Made by a program: the position numbers and the translations under genes. The notes below the pieces were generated by a model. That model saw nothing but the letters and a program-made list of their open reading frames with translations, was not told the origin of the DNA and made no database searches. Below are positions 7,981 to 16,193 of a stretch of 64,000 nt of DNA, in pieces (the stretch's first letter is position 1; every line of letters starts with the position of its first letter). Source of the DNA: Gluconobacter kondonii (GTDB taxonomy: Bacteria; Pseudomonadota; Alphaproteobacteria; Acetobacterales; Acetobacteraceae); the NCBI RefSeq assembly GCF_002723995.1, contig NZ_BEWP01000002.1, positions 186,001 to 250,000 on the forward strand. The letters run 5' to 3'.

Positions 7981-8957
7981 ACTGTTCTGTCCTGTAAAGA
8001 AAGATCCTGTGGTGGGTCCTGCGGAGGGACGGCCCAGCGCCGGGGCGCCACCCCTTTGCGGGCGAGTTCGCGGTGCAAAACCATCATCGGCCCGACCGGC
8101 ATGGTTTTGGGAAGAATACGGGCCAGTTCTTCCACGATCGTCACCGAGCGATGGCGTCCGCCGCTGCATCCGATAGCGATAGTGGCATATTTCTTGCCTT
8201 CCGCGACAAAACGGGGAAGCACCAGTTCCAGAAGGCTCTGGATATGGCTGAAAAAGGCGGGATAGGCCGGGTCTGACTTCACGTACTGCACGACTGCCTC
8301 ATCCAGACCGGTCATGGGCTGGAGGAACGGATCATAATGCGGATTACGCAGGAAACGCGCATCGAAAACCATATCGGCTTCGCGCGGCAGACCTGACGGA
8401 TAGGCAAAGGACATCAGCGCAACCGTCAGCCCGTCCCCACCCGAGCAGCCAAAGCGCGTTTCAATCAGCTGGCGCAGCTCCGGCGAAGGCAGGTCGGACG
8501 TGTCGATCACCAGATCCGCATTGGCGCGCAGCGGAGCCAGAAGGGCGGTTTCCTGCTCGATTCCGGGAAGAATGGTGCCGCTTGTCACCAGCGGATGGCG
8601 GCGGCGCGTGGCGGTGAAGCGACGCAGAAGGATTTCAGGTTCGGCAGTGGCGTAGAGGAGTTGCACCACGCAGTCCGGCAGAAGGCGAAGGCGCTCCAGC
8701 TCTTCAAGAACGCGAGAGGCTTCGAACCCGCGACTGCGGACGTCGATTCCGATGGCCAGATTCTGTCCGGCCCGTGACGCGAGCGCCTGGATCAGATTCA
8801 GAGGTGGGTTGTCCACGACCTCATGACCCAGATCTTCAAGAACCCGCAATATGGATGATTTTCCCGCCCCGGACAGACCCGTTACAATCAGGATCCGACG
8901 GGACCCGTGACCATAGCCGGATAAGGAGCCAGACTCGGGATGGTTCGCCGATGCCAT
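7977..8957 (-). CDS. rapZ: RapZ/YvcJ family nucleotide-binding protein
   Basis: 326 residues. The N-terminal P-loop domain has GLSGAGKSS (about residues 27-35) and DNPPLNL; the C-terminal domain has SFAYPSGLPREADMVFDARF, NPHYDPFLQPMTGLD and IGCSGGRHRSV, all diagnostic of RapZ/YvcJ (P-loop UPF0042). In E. coli RapZ is the adaptor controlling amino-sugar synthesis by directing RNase E to GlmZ; in alphaproteobacteria the RNA targets are not established. Its position between hprK and manX matches many alphaproteobacterial genomes. The stop overlaps the manX start by four bases. Confidence 0.92.
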   Translation of the reverse strand: MASANHPESGSLSGYGHGSRRILIVTGLSGAGKSSILRVLEDLGHEVVDNPPLNLIQALASRAGQNLAIGIDVRSRGFEASRVLEELERLRLLPDCVVQLLYATAEPEILLRRFTATRRRHPLVTSGTILPGIEQETALLAPLRANADLVIDTSDLPSPELRQLIETRFGCSGGDGLTVALMSFAYPSGLPREADMVFDARFLRNPHYDPFLQPMTGLDEAVVQYVKSDPAYPAFFSHIQSLLELVLPRFVAEGKKYATIAIGCSGGRHRSVTIVEELARILPKTMPVGPMMVLHRELARKGVAPRRWAVPPQDPPQDLSLQDRTV

Positions 8958-8991
8958 GCCACACTCTAGCCTTTTTTCTTTTGGTACGGAA

Positions 8992-9465
8992 CTATTTCAA
9001 ACCTTCACGTTTTTTTAGCGTTTCTCCGGCCCCTGCCACCCATTCATAAGAACCGCAACAGGCTTTGAGCGCCGCCCTGATCCGGGCCACTGTTCCCGGA
9101 AAATCGGGCTCCAGACACAACATCACCGCACCCGTCCAGGGGTCCCGACGCGATTCGGGCAGGCGGGGCTGCCCCTGCCCCAGACAGACCCGTAGATGGA
9201 CCGTCGCTTTCGCAACAAAAGATGTCCGCAGGATTCCTACCCCCCGGACCTCGATCAGCCCCGCAAGTCGCGCCGGGGCCGAAGCCACCGCTCCCTCCAA
9301 AAGCACACGATCATCTGCCACCAAATCAAATCCCGCATCCATCAGCCGCAAAGCCAGTTCCGATTTCCCCGAGCCCGATGCCCCCGAAATCAGGACAGCC
9401 GCCCCGTTCCACGCCACACAACTTGCATGGACCGAACCTTCAGGCAGGGAGAGCGAGACAGACAT
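8992..9465 (-). CDS. hprK: HPr kinase/phosphorylase, short alphaproteobacterial form
   Basis: 157 residues, with only the catalytic C-terminal domain of HprK. Walker A is GASGSGKSELALRL (residues 28-41), then LVADDRV and the family segment LAGLIEVRGVGIL. The N-terminal DRTGG domain of Firmicutes HprK is absent, as is normal in alphaproteobacteria. It should phosphorylate HPr on Ser53. The start is ATG 9465, preceded by AAGGAGGT. It begins the hprK-rapZ-manX-ptsH-ptsI run, separated from chvG by two genes on the opposite strand. Confidence 0.9.
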   Translation of the reverse strand: MSVSLSLPEGSVHASCVAWNGAAVLISGASGSGKSELALRLMDAGFDLVADDRVLLEGAVASAPARLAGLIEVRGVGILRTSFVAKATVHLRVCLGQGQPRLPESRRDPWTGAVMLCLEPDFPGTVARIRAALKACCGSYEWVAGAGETLKKREGLK

Positions 9466-9557
9466 GACGGATTGCGACCTCCTTAGGAGCAGACTAAGAC
9501 CTTGGACCGGACTGGGGCATGACGGCCCCCTGACATGGATCAGGACTTCGAACCACC

Positions 9558-9908
9558 ATGGGCACATCCTTCCCTCCCCCGACCGTCACCGTATATGGAG
9601 ACGAGGTCACCTGCACGGATTTCAGCGGTTTCAGCGCGGATGGGGATCGGCCCGGACGGCTGACGGATGAATGTCAGGCCGCACTTTCGGCCATTTCTCT
9701 GGCGCTGGCCGATCATGGCCTCACGCTGGACCATACCCGGCATGTCGCGGCTATGATCCGCGAAGGACAGACATTCAACCAGTGTCAGGCAGCCCTCAAC
9801 GAAGCTCTGGGGGGAGCAAAGCCCGCCCTGACCTTGCGGATCGTACAGCGTTTCCCCTTTCCTGAGCAGCGCATCGCCCTCAGTCTGACGGCTACGCCTC
9901 ACGGATAA
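9558..9908 (+). CDS. Divergent RidA/YjgF-like protein
   Basis: 116 residues. The pattern fits the RidA (YER057c/UK114) fold: GFSADG near the start, an amphipathic helix CQAALSAISLALADHG, then LDHTRHVAAMIRE, FNQCQAALNEALGG and a final strand pair TLRIVQRFPFPEQRIALSLTA. Active RidA deaminases carry an arginine in the P-A-R-S/T segment that binds the substrate carboxylate; here the segment reads KPALT, so imine deaminase activity is doubtful. It is divergent from hprK. The Shine-Dalgarno is weak (AGGA, about 14 bases upstream). Confidence 0.65.
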   Translation: MGTSFPPPTVTVYGDEVTCTDFSGFSADGDRPGRLTDECQAALSAISLALADHGLTLDHTRHVAAMIREGQTFNQCQAALNEALGGAKPALTLRIVQRFPFPEQRIALSLTATPHG

Positions 9909-10006
9909 TGGAACAATGCGCCACTTCATGGCGGGATTTTCCATTTTGTCGAAATAATTCGCTTTCAACCTCTCGGAAACCGAATTTTTCTGACCGAAAA
10001 TAAAAA

Positions 10007-10024
10007 CTGGCACGCTTCCTGCAT
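10007..10024 (+). promoter_or_regulatory. Sigma54-like -24/-12 promoter upstream of the UrcA-family gene
   Basis: CTGGCACG followed by six bases and GCAT gives the invariant GG and GC separated by ten bases, as RpoN promoters require. The -12 half is CTGCA instead of TTGCA. It ends 53 bases before the UrcA start codon. Whether this organism has RpoN cannot be seen from the window. Confidence 0.45.
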
Positions 10025-10077
10025 TGAAGATTTCCAGACGCAATCAGCGTCGGAACCGACTTCAGGAATGTCGTGCC

Positions 10078-10437
10078 ATGACCCGTTTTTCCACTCTGCT
10101 GCTCTGCGCTCTCTCCACCGTCAGCCTCGCCCTGCCGCTTCAGGCCGCCCATGCCGCTCCCAGCGGGATCGGGACGACCAGCACGGAAATCGACCTCTCG
10201 TCGCTGGATCTCAGGACTACGCGCGACTGGACCATCGCCAACCAGAAAATTGCCCAGGCGTCCCACGCCGTTTGCCAGAAGCTCATTCAGGACAACTGGC
10301 TGGTGGACAGTGATGGCGCCGACTGCGAGCAGGACGCGTTCTCCCGCGCCCATGAGGATCTTTACGTCCTGCGGGACCAGCAGCGCGCGCGCCATCAGAC
10401 CGGTCATGTCGTCCTCGCCCTTTCCTCCGGGAAGTGA
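10078..10437 (+). CDS. UrcA-family secreted protein
   Basis: 119 residues starting at ATG 10078 with AGGA eleven bases upstream. A clean signal peptide (LLLCALSTVSLALPLQAAHA) is followed by a short mature region with IDLSSLDLRTTRDWTIANQKI, two cysteines (SHAVCQ and ADCEQ) and a charged tail. This is the pattern of the UrcA family: small exported alphaproteobacterial proteins with a conserved Cys pair and unknown function. It stands alone on the plus strand between the RidA-like gene and the convergent chvG gene and may be driven by the sigma54-like site at 10007-10024. Confidence 0.7.
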   Translation: MTRFSTLLLCALSTVSLALPLQAAHAAPSGIGTTSTEIDLSSLDLRTTRDWTIANQKIAQASHAVCQKLIQDNWLVDSDGADCEQDAFSRAHEDLYVLRDQQRARHQTGHVVLALSSGK

Positions 10438-10571
10438 CGGCCATGTCCCGGCCCGCTTTTGCGGCCCTGATTCTGGCGCTGCCTGTCGCGGCAGCCCTTA
10501 TTCCGGGCGCGATTGCGGGTCTGTTCCCGGAGCCCGCCATTACGGTGCAGGGAACAGGCCGGATGGCAGCG

Positions 10572-12422
10572 TCAGGACGCGCGGGGGAGCCGCACCACGA
10601 AACAGGCACCCCTGATCGCACCGGACGCATCCATCCGGTTCTCGGCGAACAGGTTGCCGCGCAAGGCGTGAATGATCTGCCGGCTGATCGCGAGCCCGAG
10701 GCCGGAATGCTGGCCGAAATTCTCGGTCTGGGGGCGCTCTGAATAGAAGCGGTCGAAAATGCTTTCCAGCTTGCCGGGCGGAATGCCGGGGCCCTGATCG
10801 GTGATGGTGATTTCCACCACACTCCCCGTTCCCGGCCCGCTGCCCGCGATGTCCCGCGCGCTGGCATGGAGCGCGATGATGCCCTTGGGCGGCGAGAACG
10901 AGACTGCATTTCCGATCAGGTTCCGCAGCACCTGAACCAGACGGTCCTCCACGGCCAACGCCTTGAGCGGCGGATCCTGATCGCGAACATCCAGACGCAG
11001 CACGGGATCGTTTTCCCGGCGGGTGGTCTGGTGCATTTCCGCGAGAATGGCGAGGAGGGCGACGACCGAAACGGGCTCAGGGCGCACGCGGGAGAGTTCG
11101 GCATCAATCCGGCTGGCGTCGGAAATGTCGGTAATCAGACGGTCCAGCCGTTTGACGTCGCTATTGATGATCCCCATCAGCCGGTCACGCCGCTCGGCAA
11201 TCTGAATGCGCGGCAGCGTCTCGACGGCGGATCGGATGGAGGAAAGCGGGTTCTTGATTTCGTGGCTGACATCGGCGGCGAAGCGTTCGATGTCATCCAT
11301 CCGAGCCCAGAGCGCCAGCGCACTGCCCCGAAGCGAACGGGCCAGAACGCCGATCTCGTCCCGACGGACCAGTAGCCGTTCAGGCACCAGATCCTTGCGC
11401 CCATCCGCCTCGCGCATGTCGTTGGACGCCCGCGCCAGCGTCAGGAGCGGACGGGCGATCGTGAGCGACAGGTACCAGGACAGCAGCACCGTCACGACAA
11501 GCGCCGCCAGCACCAGCGACAGGATCGAGGACCGGACGGCAAACAGCGTCCGGTCCACTTCCGGCGCATGGCGCGTTAGCTGGATTTCGCCCACCGTCAC
11601 GCCGTCGCGGACAACGGGCTCCACCACCGTCACGACAAGCTGATGGTCCTTGGTGCGGCGGATGAAGGGGGGCAGTTCAGCCTGCGACTGGAGCGGCCGG
11701 GCGTCATGCGGGCCGTCCATAGCGGTATCGTTGGTGTCGAGCGTGACTTCCTCGCTGGAGGTCAGCGGCAGGAGCGACAGCAGCCAGTCATAGAAACTTT
11801 CCAAAATATTGTTGCGCGGTGGCTGCCACGGCGTACCGTCGGCAGGATCGGGGAGCGCATGGTCCTGTTTGCGGCGCGATGCCGTGCGGCTGTCCACGAC
11901 AAGCTTGCCATCCGGATCGAACAGCAGAGCGTGAGCGTTCGGGCTCGGCTCGGTCAGGCTGGCCAGAAGCGGCCGGGCCTGTGCGACATCCAGCTCCAGA
12001 TTACCCCCGGGCGCGGGATGGCCCGGCCCGTGCGCGTTCACCCGCACAGCGGACTGGCCGAGCGCACCTGCATAGATATGCGCCTGTTCGCGCAGGGCGT
12101 TGACGTCGGTTTCCAGCAGTCCGTTCTGGAACTGGTCCAGAAACAGCAGGGTGACGGCCAGAAGGGCGAGCGGCAGGGCGTTAAGCAGCAGAATTCGCAC
12201 CAGAAGCGGAGACGCCAGACGCCGCCGCGATAGCGAGATTTCCGAAGCCCGGCGCGGGCGCAGGCGCTTCAGGATCTTTGCGGCGATCCTTCGCAGGGAC
12301 TTGCCCAGCCCCGCGCGCAGACCAGCCCGGGCCGATTCGGCACGCCGCCGGTCCCGGCCCTGTTCCAGCCGGTCGGCATCGAGAATATGGCCTGTCGGAA
12401 AAGCCTCCGAATCATCATCCAC
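10572..12422 (-). CDS. chvG: ChvG/ExoS-type sensor histidine kinase
   Basis: 616 residues, GTG start at 12422, six bases after the chvI stop. There is a cytoplasmic basic N-terminus, TM1 at about 73-96, a periplasmic domain of about 200 residues, and TM2 at about 296-318. HAMP, HisKA with FAADVSHEIKNPLSSI (phospho-acceptor His387), and HATPase_c with an N box (LIGNAVSF), DQGPGIP and GLGLAIS follow. The periplasmic sequence HALLFDPDGKLVVDSR and the HisKA block are typical of ChvG, which in rhizobia senses acid pH and envelope state together with the periplasmic inhibitor ExoR. No exoR-like gene is seen here. Confidence 0.9.
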   Translation of the reverse strand: MDDDSEAFPTGHILDADRLEQGRDRRRAESARAGLRAGLGKSLRRIAAKILKRLRPRRASEISLSRRRLASPLLVRILLLNALPLALLAVTLLFLDQFQNGLLETDVNALREQAHIYAGALGQSAVRVNAHGPGHPAPGGNLELDVAQARPLLASLTEPSPNAHALLFDPDGKLVVDSRTASRRKQDHALPDPADGTPWQPPRNNILESFYDWLLSLLPLTSSEEVTLDTNDTAMDGPHDARPLQSQAELPPFIRRTKDHQLVVTVVEPVVRDGVTVGEIQLTRHAPEVDRTLFAVRSSILSLVLAALVVTVLLSWYLSLTIARPLLTLARASNDMREADGRKDLVPERLLVRRDEIGVLARSLRGSALALWARMDDIERFAADVSHEIKNPLSSIRSAVETLPRIQIAERRDRLMGIINSDVKRLDRLITDISDASRIDAELSRVRPEPVSVVALLAILAEMHQTTRRENDPVLRLDVRDQDPPLKALAVEDRLVQVLRNLIGNAVSFSPPKGIIALHASARDIAGSGPGTGSVVEITITDQGPGIPPGKLESIFDRFYSERPQTENFGQHSGLGLAISRQIIHALRGNLFAENRMDASGAIRGACFVVRLPRAS

Positions 12423-12428
12423 GCGCGC

Positions 12429-13199
12429 TTACTCGTCCCGGTAGCGGTAGCCGATGCCGTACAGCGTCTCGATCTGGTTGAACTCGTCGTCCACCTGCCG
12501 GAACTTCTTGCGGACGCGCTTGATGTGGCTGTCGATCGTGCGGTCATCGACATAGATGTTGTCCCCATAGGCAGCATCAATGAGCTGATCGCGCGACTTC
12601 ACCATCCCCGGACGCAGGGCCAGAGCCTTGACCAGCAGAAACTCCGTGACCGTGAGCGCAATGTCCTGCCCGTCCCACAGGCACTGATGACGCGTCTCGT
12701 CCAGCGAAAGCTTGCCCCGCACGATGGCGGAGCCGACGGCCGCCACACCCGTGGCCTCGGCCCGGCTGGCGTCCTGACGGCGCAGCAAAGCGCGGATACG
12801 CTCGATCAGAAGACGCTGGGAGAACGGCTTGGTGATGTAGTCGTCAGCGCCCAGACGCAAGCCCATGAGCTGGTCCAGTTCCTCGTCCTTGGACGTCAGG
12901 AAAATGACCGGCAGGTTCGAGCGCGAGCGCAGGCGCTGGAGCAGTTCCATGCCGTCCATGCGCGGCATCTTCACGTCCAGAACGGCGAGGCTGACCGGGC
13001 GCGACGTGATGCCCTGCAGCGCGCTTTCGCCGTCGGTATAGGTGTGAACGGTAAATCCTTCGGCTTCGAGCGTCATCTGAACCGACGCGAGAATGTTCCG
13101 GTCATCGTCCACCAGCGCGATAATCGGCGCGGCGGAAGCTCCGGGCGGCGTCTGCGAGGCAGGCGCGGGCGGCGCGTAGGGGGTTCGGGGCGTCTCCAT
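12429..13199 (-). CDS. chvI: ChvI-type OmpR-family response regulator
   Basis: 256 residues. A Pro/Ala-rich leader of about 25 residues precedes the receiver domain ([11 protein letters not shown], phospho-acceptor Asp75 in [19 protein letters not shown], and Lys in YITKPF). The winged helix ends with [26 protein letters not shown], strongly ChvI-like. It is the first gene of the chvI-chvG pair. ATG 13199 is chosen because the upstream extension has no family resemblance. It is divergent from grpE, sharing a 195-base intergenic region. Confidence 0.9.
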   Translation of the reverse strand: METPRTPYAPPAPASQTPPGASAAPIIALVDDDRNILASVQMTLEAEGFTVHTYTDGESALQGITSRPVSLAVLDVKMPRMDGMELLQRLRSRSNLPVIFLTSKDEELDQLMGLRLGADDYITKPFSQRLLIERIRALLRRQDASRAEATGVAAVGSAIVRGKLSLDETRHQCLWDGQDIALTVTEFLLVKALALRPGMVKSRDQLIDAAYGDNIYVDDRTIDSHIKRVRKKFRQVDDEFNQIETLYGIGYRYRDE

Positions 13200-13312
13200 A
13201 AGGGGTCCGTCTGCTGAGAACTGTTGCGGCTTTTTACCTATAACCCATGATCCATGATGGCGGAAAATAGGCTTTTCAATGACATGATGCGTCGTTATGC
13301 GACGGCGCAACC

Positions 13313-13340
13313 CTTGTCTTTAGGACAATCAGCGTTATCT
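13313..13340 (+). promoter_or_regulatory. Heat-shock (sigma32-type) promoter of grpE
   Basis: CTTG, a 17-base spacer, then GTTATCT fits the alphaproteobacterial RpoH pattern CTTG-N17/18-CYTATNT in all but one position. Transcription would start near 13347, about 48 bases before the grpE start codon. Confidence 0.55.
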
Positions 13341-13394
13341 CCTGAAGAAGAACGGGGCCGCATGATGGCCCGTCCCACCAAAGAAGGTCGTGAC

Positions 13395-14027
13395 ATGACA
13401 GACCACAACGCCTCGCCGGAAACGGCCCATGACGTGCCTGAACAGGGCGTCGAGACCTCCGGCCAAGAAACGCCGGGCATGAACGAAACCGGCGGAGAAA
13501 CGCTGGAAGAGACGACTCCCGAAGCCCGGATCGAGGCTCTTGAAGCCGAGGTTGCGGAACTCAAGGACCGCTGGGTTCGGTCCGAAGCCGAAAGCCAGAA
13601 CATCCGCGCCCGCGCCAAGCGCGATATCGAGGATGCCCGCCAGTACGCCATCCAGAAATTCGCCCGCGATGTGGTGGAAGCCGCTGACAATCTTGAGCGC
13701 GGTCTAGCCTCCCTGCCCGCCAAGACGGAAGGCGAGGATGTCCTCATCACGAAGCTGCGTGAGGGAATCGAGGGCACGCAGCGCTCGTTCCTCGGCATTC
13801 TCGAACGCAACGGCATCACTTGCGAGGACCCGACCGGCAAGCCGTTCGACGCCAACCTGCATCAGGCGATGGCGGAACAGCCGTCCGACCAGCATCCGTC
13901 TGGCCATGTCATGCAGGCCTGGACGCCGGCATGGCTGCTCAAGGGCCGTCTGCTGAAGCCGGCCATGGTCGTGGTTGCCAAGGGCGAACCGGCTGCGGCA
14001 CCGCAGGGCGTCGACACCACGGCCTAA
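13395..14027 (+). CDS. grpE: GrpE nucleotide exchange factor
   Basis: 210 residues. An acidic low-complexity N-terminus is followed by the long coiled coil (ALEAEVAELKDRWVRSEAESQN), then ARRD-like KRDIEDARQYAI, DNLERGL, and the C-terminal beta-wing domain with GKPFDANLHQAM, HVMQAWTPAWLL and LLKPAMVVVAKG. It releases ADP from DnaK; dnaK and dnaJ lie about 39 kb downstream in this window. ATG 13395 has AAGG at a good distance; earlier in-frame ATGs at 13254 and 13362 lack good ribosome sites, and 13254 lies upstream of the predicted promoter. Confidence 0.92.
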   Translation: MTDHNASPETAHDVPEQGVETSGQETPGMNETGGETLEETTPEARIEALEAEVAELKDRWVRSEAESQNIRARAKRDIEDARQYAIQKFARDVVEAADNLERGLASLPAKTEGEDVLITKLREGIEGTQRSFLGILERNGITCEDPTGKPFDANLHQAMAEQPSDQHPSGHVMQAWTPAWLLKGRLLKPAMVVVAKGEPAAAPQGVDTTA

Positions 14028-14107
14028 TCGGCTACAGGGGCGATTTTCTTTGCGGAACGGCAGCCGGAAACGGTTGGCGTTCCGCAACACCCTGCTAAAG
14101 TCGGCTC

Positions 14108-15028
14108 ATGAGTCGCATACTTGTCATAAAGCTCGGCGCGCTGGGCGATTTCGTTCAGGCTTTCGGCGCTTTCGCGTCCATTCGGGCCGCCTTCCCCCAC
14201 GCCACGCTGACCCTTCTGACGACCGCACCTTTTGTAGATCTGGCCCGCGCCGCGCCGTGGTTTGACGACATCCTGACGGATGACCGCCCGTCGATGCGGA
14301 ACCTGCCGGGCCTGTGGCGCCTGTCACGAAAACTGCGTGGCTATGACCGGGTGTTCGATCTTCAAACCTCAGGTCGCTCCAAAACCTATTTCCGCCTCGC
14401 CGGACAGCCTGCAAACTGGTCGGGCATTTCCGATGGCTGCTGCCATCCGCACGGCAATCCGTCGCGCAACGCCATGCACACATTGGCCCGGCTCGACGAT
14501 CAGCTCCATGACGCCGGGGTCACGCCCCTTTCACGCAGTGTTCCACGCTGGCTTGAGGGCCATGGGCCGGACATTGCCGTCCCCTATGCCGTTCTGGTAC
14601 CGGGCGCAGCCCCTCACCGCCCTCAGAAACGCTGGCCCAGCGCCCGCTTTGCCGAAATCGCAAAATCCCTTGCCACGAAGGGCATCCGTCCGGTCATCGT
14701 GGGAACCCGGACCGAAGCCCCACTGGCTCAGGACATCCTGCGCGTCTGCCCAGCGGCCCTCGACCTGACGGGCCAGACCACGATGGTCGAACTCGCAGGC
14801 GTCCTCGACCTTGCCTCCCTCGTGATCGGCAACGACACCGGCCCGATGCATCTGGCTGCCGCGATGGACACACCCTGCCTCACGCTGTTTGGCCCTGACA
14901 GCGATCCGCGCCTGACGGCCCCCCTCACCCTCACGTCCGGCAGAACAGAGCTGATCGTGGTGCCCGATCTGGCGATGCTGCCCGTGGAACGGGTCGAGAC
15001 CTGCATGAACGCCTTGCTGTCCCGATGA
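14108..15028 (+). CDS. Glycosyltransferase family 9 (heptosyltransferase-like)
   Basis: 306 residues. The GT9 signature is clear: N-terminal ILVIKLGALGDFVQAF (sugar acceptor loop G-x-x-G-D), VFDLQTSGRS, VLVPGAAPHRPQKRWP, and the donor-binding GNDTGPMHLAAAMDTPCLTLFGP. The family adds heptose or related sugars to lipopolysaccharide core at the inner membrane. Its stop codon overlaps the next glycosyltransferase start (ATGA), so the two are translationally coupled and probably work on the same glycan. The protein is slightly shorter than WaaC/WaaF. Confidence 0.82.
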   Translation: MSRILVIKLGALGDFVQAFGAFASIRAAFPHATLTLLTTAPFVDLARAAPWFDDILTDDRPSMRNLPGLWRLSRKLRGYDRVFDLQTSGRSKTYFRLAGQPANWSGISDGCCHPHGNPSRNAMHTLARLDDQLHDAGVTPLSRSVPRWLEGHGPDIAVPYAVLVPGAAPHRPQKRWPSARFAEIAKSLATKGIRPVIVGTRTEAPLAQDILRVCPAALDLTGQTTMVELAGVLDLASLVIGNDTGPMHLAAAMDTPCLTLFGPDSDPRLTAPLTLTSGRTELIVVPDLAMLPVERVETCMNALLSR

Positions 15029-16080
15029 CCCGAATCCGCTGCGTCATGATGCAGAAGAACGAGGCGACCCTGCTGGAGCCTTGGATTCTATGGCACGCGG
15101 CGATTTTCGGCTTTCCCAGCCTGACCGTGATCGACAATGGGTCGACCGATCCCACCGTTCTGGAGATCCAGACCCGCTATGAGGAAAAAGGCGTACGGAT
15201 CATCCGCGATCACGCATCGCACAGCGATTTCCTGCATAAAGGCGAGGTCATCGCGAACATCATCCGCCAGTGGGATGCAGAAGAGTCCTATGATTTTGCC
15301 GTCCCATTAGATTGCGACGAGTTCCTGACGGTTTTTCTGGACCAGCTTTCGCTCGACCCTGACGTCATTCGGCGACAGTTCGACTATCTGAAGCAGGAAA
15401 ACGCGACCTTCATTACCGAACGCCTGCTGCTGAACGTGCCGGAAGCGCCGGATTACTACCTGCCCCAGATCGTCCGGCGCAGTCTGTTCAAAGCACGAAC
15501 GATCGTCAGTCTGGACCGCGGCTTCCACAATCCCCAAAGCCTTTATCCTGAGCGCTACGTCCGCACGCCTTTCGTGCATCTCCATCTGCACAACCGCCCC
15601 GATTATGAAGATATCCGCCGCTTTGCGCGCCAGAAACTGACCGCCACAGACACAGGCGACGCACTGGAACACCCTGCAAACGGGACACATCTTCACTTCT
15701 ATTTCCGTACGGACGCCGAGGCTTTTTCTGCCGGTTACCGGCCCGTTCCGAATATCTATGCACCCCTGATCGCGCAGCGCTTCCGCGATCTTGGTGTCGA
15801 TCCGGACATCCTGTTGGGCACGGGAGAGAGCGTTCCGCACCCTCCACTCAGCATCCCGTCCGGCTTTGTGGCCCATCGGGCGCGGCATGACGGGCAGCAG
15901 CACGAATATCGAGTGTTCGATCCGCTGTATTATGCCCGGAGCAATCCGGACGTGACGCAGGACGCCTATTACGGGATCTGGCCCCTCCTCCATTATGTCA
16001 CGCTCGGATGGGACGAAGGACGGCAGTCCGATCCCCATGATGGGCCGCCTCTGGTGATCCAGACGGACAAAGCGACCTGA
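15025..16080 (+). CDS. GT2-like glycosyltransferase (Glyco_tranf_2_4 type)
   Basis: 351 residues. It opens TRIRCVMMQKNEATLLEPW with VIDNGSTDPT, the GT-A nucleotide-sugar fold, then VPLDCDEFL, a D-x-D-like acid pair. The final 60 residues (FDPLYYARSNPDV, LLHYVTLGWDEGRQ) form the short aromatic repeat often found at the ends of surface-polysaccharide glycosyltransferases. It is coupled to the GT9 gene by a four-base overlap. The probable role is decoration of lipopolysaccharide or exopolysaccharide; donor and acceptor cannot be inferred. Confidence 0.72.
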   Translation: MTRIRCVMMQKNEATLLEPWILWHAAIFGFPSLTVIDNGSTDPTVLEIQTRYEEKGVRIIRDHASHSDFLHKGEVIANIIRQWDAEESYDFAVPLDCDEFLTVFLDQLSLDPDVIRRQFDYLKQENATFITERLLLNVPEAPDYYLPQIVRRSLFKARTIVSLDRGFHNPQSLYPERYVRTPFVHLHLHNRPDYEDIRRFARQKLTATDTGDALEHPANGTHLHFYFRTDAEAFSAGYRPVPNIYAPLIAQRFRDLGVDPDILLGTGESVPHPPLSIPSGFVAHRARHDGQQHEYRVFDPLYYARSNPDVTQDAYYGIWPLLHYVTLGWDEGRQSDPHDGPPLVIQTDKAT

Positions 16081-16193
16081 AAACGGTTCGACTGTTCGTC
16101 TGGGGGTTGCGGCGGGACGGGGATTGAGGCCATTTACCCGTTCATTTTTCGGCAGAGCAATCTGCCGGTCCCACTCGCACAGGAGCGATCTCC

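Noticed and set aside
10443-10742. Small open frame after the UrcA gene with a hydrophobic N-terminus (SRPAFAALILALPVAAALIPG)
   Set aside because: It overlaps the 3' end of chvG antisense by about 170 bases and becomes low-complexity; the short hydrophobic start may be chance. A truncated gene remnant cannot be excluded.
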